From: Promicromonospora panici
GTDB taxonomy: Bacteria; Actinomycetota; Actinomycetes; Actinomycetales; Cellulomonadaceae
Length of the DNA stretch: 64,000 bases
Assembly (NCBI RefSeq): GCF_900608595.1
Contig: NZ_UWYY01000010.1
Location: 1 to 64,000 of the forward strand
Direction of reading: 5' to 3'
How positions within the stretch are numbered: the stretch's first letter is position 1; each line of letters begins with the position of its first letter. The position numbers and the translations under genes were made by a program. The notes under the pieces are model-generated. The model made no database searches. It was not told where the DNA came from and worked only from the letters and a program-made list of their open reading frames with translations. Positions 17,223 to 25,724 of this stretch are shown here, piece by piece.

Positions 17223-18785
17223 ATGACCCCTGTGCCGACCTCCGTTCCTGCCCCTACGCCCATCTCCGGTACGGGCGTCCCCGCGGGGACCACGCTCAGC
17301 CGCAGCGCGCCTGTCGCAGGCCTCCTGGTCACCCCCGAGGCACCCGGCGGCACCGGCATCGTGCACCTCGGGCTCGGCAACTTCCACCGCGCGCACCAGG
17401 CCGTCTACACGGCGCTCGCGCAGAGCGCGGAGCCGGGGGACTGGGGAATCCTGGGCGTCGCGAGCCGCTCGCGCCGCGTCGTCGACGCGCTCCGGGCGCA
17501 GGACCACCTGTACTCGGTCCTGCGGATCGCGCCCGAGGGCAGCGGCGTCTCCGTGCCGGGCGTGCACACCGGCACCCTCGTCGCGGGCGAGGACCCGGCC
17601 GCCGTCGTCGCGGCGCTCGCCGAGCCTGCCACCAGGGTCGTCACCCTCACGGTCACCGAGCACGGGTACCGCATCTCCCGGCGCACGGGGCGCCTGGACC
17701 TCGACGCCGACGACATCGCGCACGACCTGAGCGCTCGCGGCGCGCGGGCCCCGGTCACCACGATCGGCCAGGTCGCCCGGGCGCTCGAACGGCGCGCGCT
17801 CGGGCACGGCGCCCCGGTGACGGTCCTGTCCTGCGACAACCTGCAGTCCAACGGCACGACGACGCGCGACCTGGTGCTCGAGTTCCTCGCCGCCTCGGGG
17901 GCGGGGCAGGACGTGCTCGACTGGGCCTCGACGTCGGTGACGTTCCCGAACTCGATGGTGGACCGCATAGTGCCGGCCACCACCGGCCGGTACGCCGACG
18001 AGGTGCGCCGGACGACCGGCCTGGTCGACGCCGCACCCGTGGCCGCGGAGCCGTTCAGCATGTGGGTGCTGGAGGACCGGTTCGCGGCCGGCCGGCCCGC
18101 CTGGCAGCACGGGGGAGCGGTGTTCTCCGCCGAGGTCGAGGCGTACGAGCTGGTCAAGCTGCGCCTGCTCAACGGCACGCACTCGCTCATCGCGTACCTG
18201 GGCGCCCTCGACGGCCGGGCAACGATTCCCGAGGCCCGCGCGCAGGGGTTCGTCGAGCGGGCCGCCCGTTCCGTGATCGCCGACGAGTACCTGCCGAGCA
18301 TCGCGCTCCCGCGCGGGTTCGACGCCGAGGCGTACGTCGAGCAGCTCTTCGGACGCTGGTCGAACTCGGCGCTCGGGCACCGGACCAGCCAGGTCGGGTC
18401 CGACGGCTCGATGAAGCTGCCCCAGCGGGTCCCCGCGCCCGCGCTGCGCATGCTGGCGGACGGCGAGATGCCGCACCACCTGGCGCTGACCGTCGCCGCG
18501 TGGCTGTGCTGCGTCGCGCCCGTCGACGGTTTCGACCCGGGGCCGCACGCGGCGGCCATGACGGACCCGGCGCGCGAGCGCCTCGCCGAGCTCGCCCGTA
18601 CCGCACCGGGGATCGAGGCGTTCGTGACCGCCGTCCTGGCGCACGACCGGCTGCTCGGCGACGAGCTCGCCGCGCACTCCGAGTTCGCCGCCCGGGTTGC
18701 GGACCTGGCCCGCACCCTGACGACCCACGGCCCGGCCACCGCCACAAGGGAGGTCGAACGCTGTGGGCGTGATCGTTGCGCCTAA
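17223..18785 (+). CDS. uxuB: Mannitol dehydrogenase-family fructuronate reductase
   Basis: 520 residues. GIVHLGLGNFHRAHQAVYT is the NAD-binding start of the polyol-specific long-chain dehydrogenases; VTFPNSMVDRIVP and LRLLNGTHSLIAYLG contain the active-site Lys/Asn/His pattern. Beside ManD the likely reaction is D-fructuronate to D-mannonate, though mannitol 2-dehydrogenase is possible. Start is ATG 17223; a GTG at 17214 would overlap the manD stop. The last ~8 residues (CGRDRCA) and the stop are encoded inside palindromic element copy 3, so the natural C-terminus has probably been altered. Confidence 0.87.
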   Translation: MTPVPTSVPAPTPISGTGVPAGTTLSRSAPVAGLLVTPEAPGGTGIVHLGLGNFHRAHQAVYTALAQSAEPGDWGILGVASRSRRVVDALRAQDHLYSVLRIAPEGSGVSVPGVHTGTLVAGEDPAAVVAALAEPATRVVTLTVTEHGYRISRRTGRLDLDADDIAHDLSARGARAPVTTIGQVARALERRALGHGAPVTVLSCDNLQSNGTTTRDLVLEFLAASGAGQDVLDWASTSVTFPNSMVDRIVPATTGRYADEVRRTTGLVDAAPVAAEPFSMWVLEDRFAAGRPAWQHGGAVFSAEVEAYELVKLRLLNGTHSLIAYLGALDGRATIPEARAQGFVERAARSVIADEYLPSIALPRGFDAEAYVEQLFGRWSNSALGHRTSQVGSDGSMKLPQRVPAPALRMLADGEMPHHLALTVAAWLCCVAPVDGFDPGPHAAAMTDPARERLAELARTAPGIEAFVTAVLAHDRLLGDELAAHSEFAARVADLARTLTTHGPATATREVERCGRDRCA

Positions 18786-18820
18786 AACCGGCACGTAGTC
18801 GCAACGATCCCGCTCACAAC
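18760..18820. repeat. Palindromic element, copy 3 (inverted orientation)
   Basis: Left arm 18760-18779, right arm 18801-18820, 17 of 20 pairs. Reading the minus strand gives the same asymmetric loop (GGTTTTAGGCG) as copies 1 and 4, so this copy is inverted. It overlaps the 3' end of the fructuronate reductase gene and supplies its last codons and stop. Confidence 0.85.
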
Positions 18821-18880
18821 CAATCTGCAGACACAACGACGTGCTGCTCCCGCCGGGAGCGACGACCGGAGGTACCAACG

Positions 18881-20290
18881 ATGGACCACACCACCGCGGC
18901 GACGCCGCCGCATGATCTGCCCGCGACCGGCGAGGCCACCCACCGCGCGACCCCGCCCGCCGAGGTGCGCCGGGCCGCCATGGCCGGCCTCGTCGGCACG
19001 GCCCTGGAGAACTACGACTTCGTGCTCTACGGCACGGCGTCGGCGCTCGTGTTCAGCACCCTGTTCTTCCCGAACGTCTCGCCGGCCGCCGGCATCCTCG
19101 CGAGCTTCGGCGCCTACGCCGTCGGCTTCTGCGCCCGGCCGCTGGGCGGGCTGTTCTTCTCGCGCTACGGCGACCGGCTCGGCCGCAAGTGGGTGCTCGT
19201 CTCCACGCTGCTGCTCATGGGGCTGTCCACGCTGGCCATCGGCCTGCTGCCGACCTACGACCAGGCCGGGATCGTCGCGCCGGCCCTGCTCGTGCTGTGC
19301 CGGTTCGGCCAGGGCTTCGGCGCGGGTGCCGAGCAGTCCGGCGGCGCGACACTGCTCACCGAGGCGGCTCCGCGCGGCAAGCGCGGGCGGCTCGCCTCCC
19401 TGGTCATGGTCGGCGCGGCCGCCGGCACGGTGCTCGGCGCCGGGGCGTGGGCGCTCGTGCAGCTCCTGCCGGAGGACCAGCTCATGAGCTGGGGCTGGCG
19501 CGCCGTCTTCATGTCCAGCATCCTCGTGACGCTCGCGGCCTACTTCTTCCGGCGCAAGCTCTCCGAGACCACGGTGTTCACCGAGGCCAAGGAGAAGAAG
19601 GCCACGGCCTCGGCCCCGGTGCGCGAGGTCTTCCGCAACGGCAAGCGCCTGCTGGCGATCGTCACGTTCATGACCGTCGGGCTCAGCGTCCAGTCGTACA
19701 CCTACCAGGTCTTCATGGCGTCCTACCTCAAGGACACCGTGCGGATCGACGCCGGCACCGTGCCGCAGATCCTGCTCGTGGGCGCCGTCTTCGGCGGTAT
19801 AGCCGCCTGGCTGCTGGGCGCCCTGTCGGACCGGTTCGGACGCCGGAGCGTGTTCCTCGTCGTCGCCGGGATCCTGCTCGTGCTGCCGTACCCGACCTTC
19901 CTGGCGCTGAACACGGGCAGCCTCGGCTGGATCTACGTGGCGATGATCGTGGGCTTCATGCTCGCCTGCCAGGGCGGCGTGGCGATCACCATGAGCTACT
20001 TCCCCGAGCTGTTCGGCAGCCGCTACCGCTACGCGGGCGTCACACTCGGCCGCGAGTTCGCGGCGGTGCTCGGCGGCGGGTTCGCCCCGCTGATCGCGGC
20101 GTCGCTCATCACCGCGTTCTCGGGCTCGTGGGTCCCGGTCGCCGTGTACATGTCCTTTGCGATGCTGCTGGCCTTCATCGCGGCACTGCTGGCGCCCGAG
20201 ACCCGCAACCGTGAGCTCACCGTTCCCGAGAACGCCACCCACCGCCTGCTCGGTCGCCCGGTCGTGGTGTCCGCCCGAGGAGACCGATGA
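18881..20290 (+). CDS. MFS transporter, metabolite:H+ symporter family
   Basis: 469 residues from ATG 18881 (GGAGG upstream). Twelve hydrophobic segments; GNYDF-like ALENYDFVLYGTASALVF, SRYGDRLGRKWVLV and RFGQGFGAGAEQSGG are characteristic of the MHS (ShiA/ProP) branch of MFS. The coupling with the idonate-type dehydrogenase (ATGA overlap) points to uptake of a sugar acid such as idonate, gluconate or a hexuronate. Confidence 0.88.
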   Translation: MDHTTAATPPHDLPATGEATHRATPPAEVRRAAMAGLVGTALENYDFVLYGTASALVFSTLFFPNVSPAAGILASFGAYAVGFCARPLGGLFFSRYGDRLGRKWVLVSTLLLMGLSTLAIGLLPTYDQAGIVAPALLVLCRFGQGFGAGAEQSGGATLLTEAAPRGKRGRLASLVMVGAAAGTVLGAGAWALVQLLPEDQLMSWGWRAVFMSSILVTLAAYFFRRKLSETTVFTEAKEKKATASAPVREVFRNGKRLLAIVTFMTVGLSVQSYTYQVFMASYLKDTVRIDAGTVPQILLVGAVFGGIAAWLLGALSDRFGRRSVFLVVAGILLVLPYPTFLALNTGSLGWIYVAMIVGFMLACQGGVAITMSYFPELFGSRYRYAGVTLGREFAAVLGGGFAPLIAASLITAFSGSWVPVAVYMSFAMLLAFIAALLAPETRNRELTVPENATHRLLGRPVVVSARGDR

Positions 20291-21330
20291 GCAGCCTGCC
20301 GGACGCCGTCACCGCCGTCGTCGCACACGGCGCGGGAGACCTGCGTGTCGAGACGCAGCCCGCGCCGCAACCCGCGCCCGACGAGGCGCTGGTGCGCATC
20401 GCCTACGGCGGGATCTGCGGGTCCGACCTGCACTACTGGCGACACGGGGCGGCGGGCGAGTCGGTGCTGCGCGCGCCGATGCGTCTCGGGCACGAGGTCT
20501 CCGGCACGGTCGTCGTGCCCTCGGCCGACGGCGGCGGGCCCGCGGCCGGCATCGATGTAGCGGTGCACCCCGCGACCCGGGGCACCGCGCCGGGACGTTA
20601 TCCACCTGAGCGGCCGAGCATCTCGCCCGGCGCCTCCTACCTGGGCAGCGCCGCCCATGTGCCGCACACCGACGGCGCGTTCGCGTCCCACGTCGCGATC
20701 CCCACCCGCCTGCTCCGGCCGCTGCCCCCGGGCCTCGGCCTGCGGACCGGGGCCCTGGCCGAACCGGCGAGCGTCGCCTGGCACGCCGTCGAGCGGGCCG
20801 GCGACGTCACGGGCCGGACGGCGCTCGTGATCGGCTCCGGGCCGATCGGGGCGCTCGCTGTCGCGGTGCTCAAGCACCACGGCGCCCGCCGGGTGGTCGC
20901 GATCGACCTCCACGAGCACGCCCGCGCCACGGCGCGCGCCCTCGGCGCGGACGAGACGCTGGCCGCCACGGACGCCGAGGCCATCGCGGCCGTCGAGGCG
21001 GACGTGGTGCTGGAGTGCTCGGGATCGTCGCCGGGGCTGGAGTCGGCGGTCCGCGGGGCGGTGCGCGGCGGCGTCGTGGTGCTCGTCGGGCTGATGCCGA
21101 GCGGCCCGCAGCCCGCGCTGCTGTCCCTCGTCGTCACGCGGGAGCTGAGCCTGGTCGGCTCGTTCCGCTTCAACGACGAGATCGACGCCGTGCTGGCCGC
21201 CATGGCCGACGGGTCGCTGGACGTCGGGGCCGTCGTGAGTCATGAGTACCCCGTCGGCCGCACGCTGGAGGCGTTCGAGGCGGCCGCCGACGCGTCGTCC
21301 TCGGCGAAGGTGCTGCTGACGTTCGGCTGA
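20287..21330 (+). CDS. Zinc-type dehydrogenase, L-idonate 5-dehydrogenase-like
   Basis: 347 residues overlapping the MFS stop. Catalytic zinc motifs GGICGSDLHYWRHG and RLGHEVSG and the NAD-binding GSGPIGAL are intact, and GSAAHVPHTDGAFASHV matches idonate dehydrogenases. The structural-zinc loop, normally four Cys in this MDR group, is replaced by HPATRGTAPGRYPPERPS with no Cys. It probably oxidises L-idonate to 5-ketogluconate or a related polyol acid. Confidence 0.82.
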   Translation: MSSLPDAVTAVVAHGAGDLRVETQPAPQPAPDEALVRIAYGGICGSDLHYWRHGAAGESVLRAPMRLGHEVSGTVVVPSADGGGPAAGIDVAVHPATRGTAPGRYPPERPSISPGASYLGSAAHVPHTDGAFASHVAIPTRLLRPLPPGLGLRTGALAEPASVAWHAVERAGDVTGRTALVIGSGPIGALAVAVLKHHGARRVVAIDLHEHARATARALGADETLAATDAEAIAAVEADVVLECSGSSPGLESAVRGAVRGGVVVLVGLMPSGPQPALLSLVVTRELSLVGSFRFNDEIDAVLAAMADGSLDVGAVVSHEYPVGRTLEAFEAAADASSSAKVLLTFG

Positions 21331-21388
21331 CGGGGTGGGCTCTGGAACCGCTGGCACGTGCGGACTGGTCGCCGGGCACGGCACCCGA

Positions 21389-22057
21389 TCAGATGCTGGA
21401 GTCGTCTCCAGGCGAGGGCTCGCTCATGACCAGGGTACGCAGGATGGTTTCGGCCACTTCGCGTTGCGACACGTTGCGGTTACGGGAGGCGGACTCGAGG
21501 ATTCGTCTCGCCTCGAGAGCGGTGCAGTCGTTGGCGTGCATGATGGCTCCGACCGCACGCTCGGTCGCGCTCAGGTCGGACATCTGGTGGTACAGGCCCG
21601 CCGTAGCGTCCTCGAAGTCAGCGAGCTTCAGGTGCAGCTTCACCATCGAGGCCGCGAGCTGCGCGTAGCCGTCAGCCGCTGTGACGAGCTCGTTGGTCCA
21701 CGGGTCCGGCGTACGGGAGTACAGGTTGATGGCGACGGCGATGTCCGCGTTGACGGAGGCAGGGACCGCCAGCGCGGAGACGAAGCCCTCACGGAGCGAC
21801 TGTTCGCGCCAGGCTTCCCACCCTGCGGTCTCGGCGATCACCGGCACGACCTGGACCGTTCGTTTTTCGATGGCGTCGACGCACGGTCCATCGTCGGCGA
21901 GGGACTCGGCGCGGTCGCAGCGTCCGGCGGCGTCTGTGCTGCTGCCCGCGCGCACCGCGAACCCGCGCTCGCCCAGGATGATGCTGGCCTCGAGCCTGGT
22001 GCCCAGCACTGTGGCGGCGCGGTGGGCCAGCTCGTGCGGGAAGGCCGAGATGTGCAT
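21389..22057 (-). CDS. GAF-ANTAR signalling protein
   Basis: 222 residues. Residues ~5-145 form a GAF sensor (RAGSSTDAAGRCDRAESLADDGPCVDAI ... WREQSLREGFVSALAVPASVNADIAVAINLYS), residues ~165-215 an ANTAR RNA-binding domain (SATERAVGAIMHANDCTALEARRILESASRNRNVSQREVAETIL). It likely controls transcription antitermination in response to a small ligand or stress. It is a second ANTAR protein in the window; it stands alone between the sugar-acid operon and the ThDP enzyme, all on different transcripts. Confidence 0.9.
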   Translation of the reverse strand: MHISAFPHELAHRAATVLGTRLEASIILGERGFAVRAGSSTDAAGRCDRAESLADDGPCVDAIEKRTVQVVPVIAETAGWEAWREQSLREGFVSALAVPASVNADIAVAINLYSRTPDPWTNELVTAADGYAQLAASMVKLHLKLADFEDATAGLYHQMSDLSATERAVGAIMHANDCTALEARRILESASRNRNVSQREVAETILRTLVMSEPSPGDDSSI

Positions 22058-22193
22058 GGCGTCGTTCCGATCTGGTGAACTCCGGTGCTCCTGTGCTCCG
22101 GAACGCTGCAGGGCCGCCGGTTTCCCGGGCCGACAGCCGTACGACTGCTTGACTTTTCAGACTACGCCGGGACCGGGCGATGCGTTGGGTGGC

Positions 22194-23864
22194 TCAGGGT
22201 CGGCGGGTGCGGTTCACCCGCAGGATCTCCTCCTGGTAGGGCGCGACGACGTCGGCCGAGACCCGGCAGTCGAGCAGCAGGAACCGCCGTTCGGCGACAG
22301 GCTCGGCGGTCCAGGCCGCCACCCGGTCCAGGTCGGCGAGCGAGCGCACGACCACGCCCTCGGCCCCGACCGCCGTGGCGAGCGCGGCGAAGTTCGCCTC
22401 CGGGATGAGCATCGGCTCCTCGGCGATGCCCTGCCGCCCGTACACGTGGACCTCTGCGCCGTAGGCGGCGTCGTTCCACACGACGGCCATGCCGCGCCCA
22501 GCGGCTGTGCGGACGGCGGTCTCGAGGTCGGCCAGCGCCATCAGCCCGCCGCCGTCGCCGGTGGTGAGCACGACGGCGTCGTCAGGGCGGGCCGCGGCGG
22601 CCCCGGCCACGCTCGGGAAGCCGAGCCCGATCGACTGGAACGCGGTGCCGACCATCACCATCCGGTCGGGCTCGGCGACGGGCCAGTACATGTTCGCCCA
22701 GCCGATGAAGTGCCCGCCGTCGGACACGACCACGCGGTCGGCGGGCAGGAGGCCGGCCAGCCGGTGGGCGACGCTGCGGGGGTCGAGGCGCCCGTCCGGG
22801 GCGATCCCGTCCGCCGGGCCCGTCTCGTAGCGGCGGGCCGCGGCGACGTCCACGGTCTCGCGCCACCCGGACGGTTTCGCGTTGAGGGTGTGCAGCTCGT
22901 CCACGAGGGCGCGGGCCACGAGCGCGGCGTCGCCCCGGACGAAGCCGCCGACGTGCCGGTGCGTCGCGGCGGGCGCGATGTCCACCTGGACGACGCGGGT
23001 ACGGGGCGCGAACAGGTCGCCGAAGCGCATCGTGAACTGGTTGAGCGACGCGCCCAGCACGACCGCGACGTCGGCCTCGCGCACCAGGTCCATCGCGCCC
23101 GCGGCGCCGAAGCCGCCGGCGACGCCGAGGTCGTACCGGCCGTCGGGGAAGACTCCGCGGCCCAGCGCCGTCGTCGTGGTCAGGGCGCCGGTCGCCTCGG
23201 CGAGCTCGCCGAGCGCGGCGCCCGCGCCGGCGAGCCACGCGCCGCGGCCGGCGAGCAGCAGCGGCCGCTCGGCGTCGGCGAGGTGCTGGGCGAGGTCGGT
23301 GATCGCCGCGGCGTCGAACGGGCCCGACGGTGCCAGCGGCCCCGGCAGCGCGGGCTGCGGGGCGTCCGGAATCGGCCCGGCCTCCAGCGCGGCGACGTCG
23401 TAGGGGATCGCCAGCACCACGGGCACGCGATACGTCAGGGAGTGCTCGATCGCGATGACGCTGGTGGCCGCGGCGTCCGCGCGGCCGACGGTATAGGTGC
23501 GCGCGCCGACGGCGGCCGCCAGCGCGATCTGGTCCACGTCCCATGGCCGCGGGCCCGACGTCGGCTCGTCGCCCGCCAGGAGCACCAGCGGCACGCGGGC
23601 CTGCGCGGCCTCGGCGAGCGCGGTGAGCGCGTTGGTGAAGCCGGCGCCGTAGGTGGCGGTGGCCGCGGCGATCCGGCCCGAAGCGCGGAAGTAGGCGTCG
23701 GCGGCGACCACGCCGCCGGCCTCGTGCCGGACGGCGGTGAACCGCGCGGCCGTCGCGCGCGTGAGGTCGTCGAGGAACCAGGCGTTGCCGTTGCCCATGA
23801 CCCCGAAGACGTGGTCGATGTGGCGGGCGACGGTACGGGCGACGTGTGCGGAAACTGTGGGCAC
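22194..23864 (-). CDS. Thiamine-diphosphate-dependent enzyme (acetolactate synthase/decarboxylase-like)
   Basis: 556 residues from GTG 23864 (GGAGG upstream). N-terminal ThDP domain with the activating Glu in AVRHEAGGVVAADAY; central domain; C-terminal ThDP/Mg site TTGDGGGLMALADLETAV...VWNDAAYG (GDG-N motif). The family includes acetolactate synthases, benzoylformate and phenylpyruvate-type decarboxylases. Because an aldehyde dehydrogenase is divergently transcribed 330 bp away, a 2-keto acid decarboxylase giving an aldehyde is more likely than an acetolactate synthase, but this is inference. Confidence 0.85.
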   Translation of the reverse strand: MPTVSAHVARTVARHIDHVFGVMGNGNAWFLDDLTRATAARFTAVRHEAGGVVAADAYFRASGRIAAATATYGAGFTNALTALAEAAQARVPLVLLAGDEPTSGPRPWDVDQIALAAAVGARTYTVGRADAAATSVIAIEHSLTYRVPVVLAIPYDVAALEAGPIPDAPQPALPGPLAPSGPFDAAAITDLAQHLADAERPLLLAGRGAWLAGAGAALGELAEATGALTTTTALGRGVFPDGRYDLGVAGGFGAAGAMDLVREADVAVVLGASLNQFTMRFGDLFAPRTRVVQVDIAPAATHRHVGGFVRGDAALVARALVDELHTLNAKPSGWRETVDVAAARRYETGPADGIAPDGRLDPRSVAHRLAGLLPADRVVVSDGGHFIGWANMYWPVAEPDRMVMVGTAFQSIGLGFPSVAGAAAARPDDAVVLTTGDGGGLMALADLETAVRTAAGRGMAVVWNDAAYGAEVHVYGRQGIAEEPMLIPEANFAALATAVGAEGVVVRSLADLDRVAAWTAEPVAERRFLLLDCRVSADVVAPYQEEILRVNRTRRP

Positions 23865-24114
23865 GGAGCCTCCAGGGGAACAGTGACGGATGAGTGCTGC
23901 GGTCCGTATGTGTCCCGTGCGGGCCCTGGTCGGGCCCGTCGCGCGCCCCTTTTTCGAGCGCAGGCGGTGTTCTTGATGCTGTCCGCCTTGACGCTCTGAA
24001 GTATATCCGCGCGGGCGACACGTTCCGGGTTCCGCCACGACTGCGACGTCTCCCGATGACAGCCCCCGATGATGTTCCCGCTGTGACATCGACGGTGCGC
24101 TGAGCGACAAGCCG

Positions 24115-24155
24115 CGACCGCTCTTGCCGCCGAACAATGTCGGGAGCAGCGGTCG
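24115..24155. promoter_or_regulatory. Inverted repeat in the 330-bp divergent control region
   Basis: CGACCGCT (24115-24122) and AGCGGTCG (24148-24155) form a perfect 8-bp dyad about 40 bp before the aldehyde dehydrogenase start. The rest of the 23865-24194 gap holds no gene; on the minus strand a TATACT -10-like word occurs at 24005-24000 for the ThDP gene, without a clear -35. Confidence 0.35.
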
Positions 24156-24194
24156 GGTGAGCGCGGCCCTGCACGACTGCTGAGGGAGACACTG

Positions 24195-25616
24195 ATGTCC
24201 GAACCTGTCCAGATGCTCGACGAGGGCGCGCTGCTCGATCGCGTCCAGGCGCCCGACGGGCGCGAGATTCTCGATGCTGCCACTCGCGAGGTGATCGGTC
24301 GCGCTCCGGTGCACACGGTGGCGGACCTCGACGCGGCGGTGGACCGCGCCTCGGCCGCCCAGCCCGGGTGGGCGGCACTCGGGCACGAGCGTCGCAGCGA
24401 GCTGTTGCTCGCGGCCGCCGACGCGGTCGAGGCGCACGCGGAGCCGTTGGCGCGCCTCCTGTCGCGGGAGCAGGGCAAGCCGCTGAACGGCCCGAACGCC
24501 CGGTTCGAGCTGGGTGCGTGCGCGGCGTGGCTGCGGGCCACGGCCGGCACGGTGCTGGACCCGGAGGTGCTGGTCGATGACGAGTCCGGGCACGCGGAGC
24601 TGGTCTACAAGCCGGTCGGTGTCGTCGGGGCGATCGGGCCGTGGAACTGGCCGTTGATGATCGGCGTCTGGCAGATCGCGCCGTCCCTGCGGATGGGCAA
24701 CACCGTGGTGGTCAAGCCGAGCGAGTACACGCCGCTGAGCGTGCTGGCGATGGTCTCGGTGCTGAACGATGTGCTGCCGGACGGCGTCCTGGCCGCCGTG
24801 TCGGGGGACCGTGAGGTCGGGGCTCGCCTTGCCGCGCACCCGGGCGTCGGCAAGGTCATGTTCACCGGGTCCACGGCGACCGGGCGCAAGGTCATCGAGG
24901 CCTCGGCCGGCAATCTTGCGCGCCTCACGCTGGAGCTGGGTGGCAACGACGCGGGGATCGTGCTGCCGGACGCGGACCCGACGGTGATCGCGCAGGACCT
25001 GTTCTGGGGTGCGTTCGTCAACACGGGCCAGACCTGTGCCGCGCTGAAGCGGTTGTACGTGCACGACTCGATCTACGAGGACGTGGTCGCCGAGCTCGCG
25101 GCCGTCGCGGAGCAGACGCCGATGGGTCCGGGCCTGGACGAGGGCAACGTGCTGGGTCCGGTGCAGAATCCGCAGCAGCTCGCGATCGTGACCCGCCTGG
25201 TGGACGACGCCCGGGCGCGCGGCGCCCGCATCGTGACTGGTGGCGGGCCGGCGCCGGAGCTGGGTGAGCTGTTCTACCGGGCCACGATCGTCGCGGACGT
25301 CGCGGACGGGGTGCCGCTGGTCGACGAGGAGCAGTTCGGGCCCGTGCTGCCCGTGATCGGGTACCACGACGTCGAGGACGCGATCGGGAGCGCGAACCGG
25401 CTCGACGTCGGTCTCGGCGCCTCGGTGTGGTCGGGCGACCGGGACCGGGCGCGCGCTGTCGCCGACCGCCTCCAGGCGGGCACGGTGTGGATCAACTCCC
25501 ATGGCGGCCTGCACCCGATGGCGCCGTTCGGCGGGATCAAGGGCTCCGGCTATGGCCTCGAGTTCGGCGTCGAAGGGCTCAAGTCCGTCGCAGTCCCCCA
25601 GGTCATCCACGGCTAA
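24195..25616 (+). CDS. NAD(P)-dependent aldehyde dehydrogenase
   Basis: 473 residues, ATG 24195 with GAGGGAG upstream. GPWNWPL (catalytic Asn), FTGSTATGRKV (cofactor loop), LELGGNDAGIV (general base Glu) and NTGQTCAALKRLYV (nucleophile Cys) are all present. The sequence resembles benzaldehyde/general short aldehyde dehydrogenases. It probably oxidises the aldehyde made by the divergent ThDP enzyme to the acid. Confidence 0.88.
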   Translation: MSEPVQMLDEGALLDRVQAPDGREILDAATREVIGRAPVHTVADLDAAVDRASAAQPGWAALGHERRSELLLAAADAVEAHAEPLARLLSREQGKPLNGPNARFELGACAAWLRATAGTVLDPEVLVDDESGHAELVYKPVGVVGAIGPWNWPLMIGVWQIAPSLRMGNTVVVKPSEYTPLSVLAMVSVLNDVLPDGVLAAVSGDREVGARLAAHPGVGKVMFTGSTATGRKVIEASAGNLARLTLELGGNDAGIVLPDADPTVIAQDLFWGAFVNTGQTCAALKRLYVHDSIYEDVVAELAAVAEQTPMGPGLDEGNVLGPVQNPQQLAIVTRLVDDARARGARIVTGGGPAPELGELFYRATIVADVADGVPLVDEEQFGPVLPVIGYHDVEDAIGSANRLDVGLGASVWSGDRDRARAVADRLQAGTVWINSHGGLHPMAPFGGIKGSGYGLEFGVEGLKSVAVPQVIHG

Positions 25617-25647
25617 GGCGACGGGCCGCCACCGGAACATGGAAGAA

Positions 25648-25676
25648 GGCGGGACCACCTGGCTGGTGGTCCCGCC
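25648..25676. terminator. Bidirectional terminator
   Basis: Perfect 12-bp stem GGCGGGACCACC (25648-25659) / 25665-25676 with loop TGGCT, between the convergent aldehyde dehydrogenase and M6 protease genes. Plus-strand context GAAGAA before and CTCT after give weak T-runs on both strands. Confidence 0.85.
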
Positions 25677-25724
25677 CTCTGTACTGCGACTACTGCCGTC
25701 CGGGCAGCTGCCCGGCGGTGTGGA

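Noticed and set aside
22194..25658. 1154-codon minus-strand open frame
   Set aside because: Only the part below 23864 matches a protein family; the rest is antisense to the aldehyde dehydrogenase gene.
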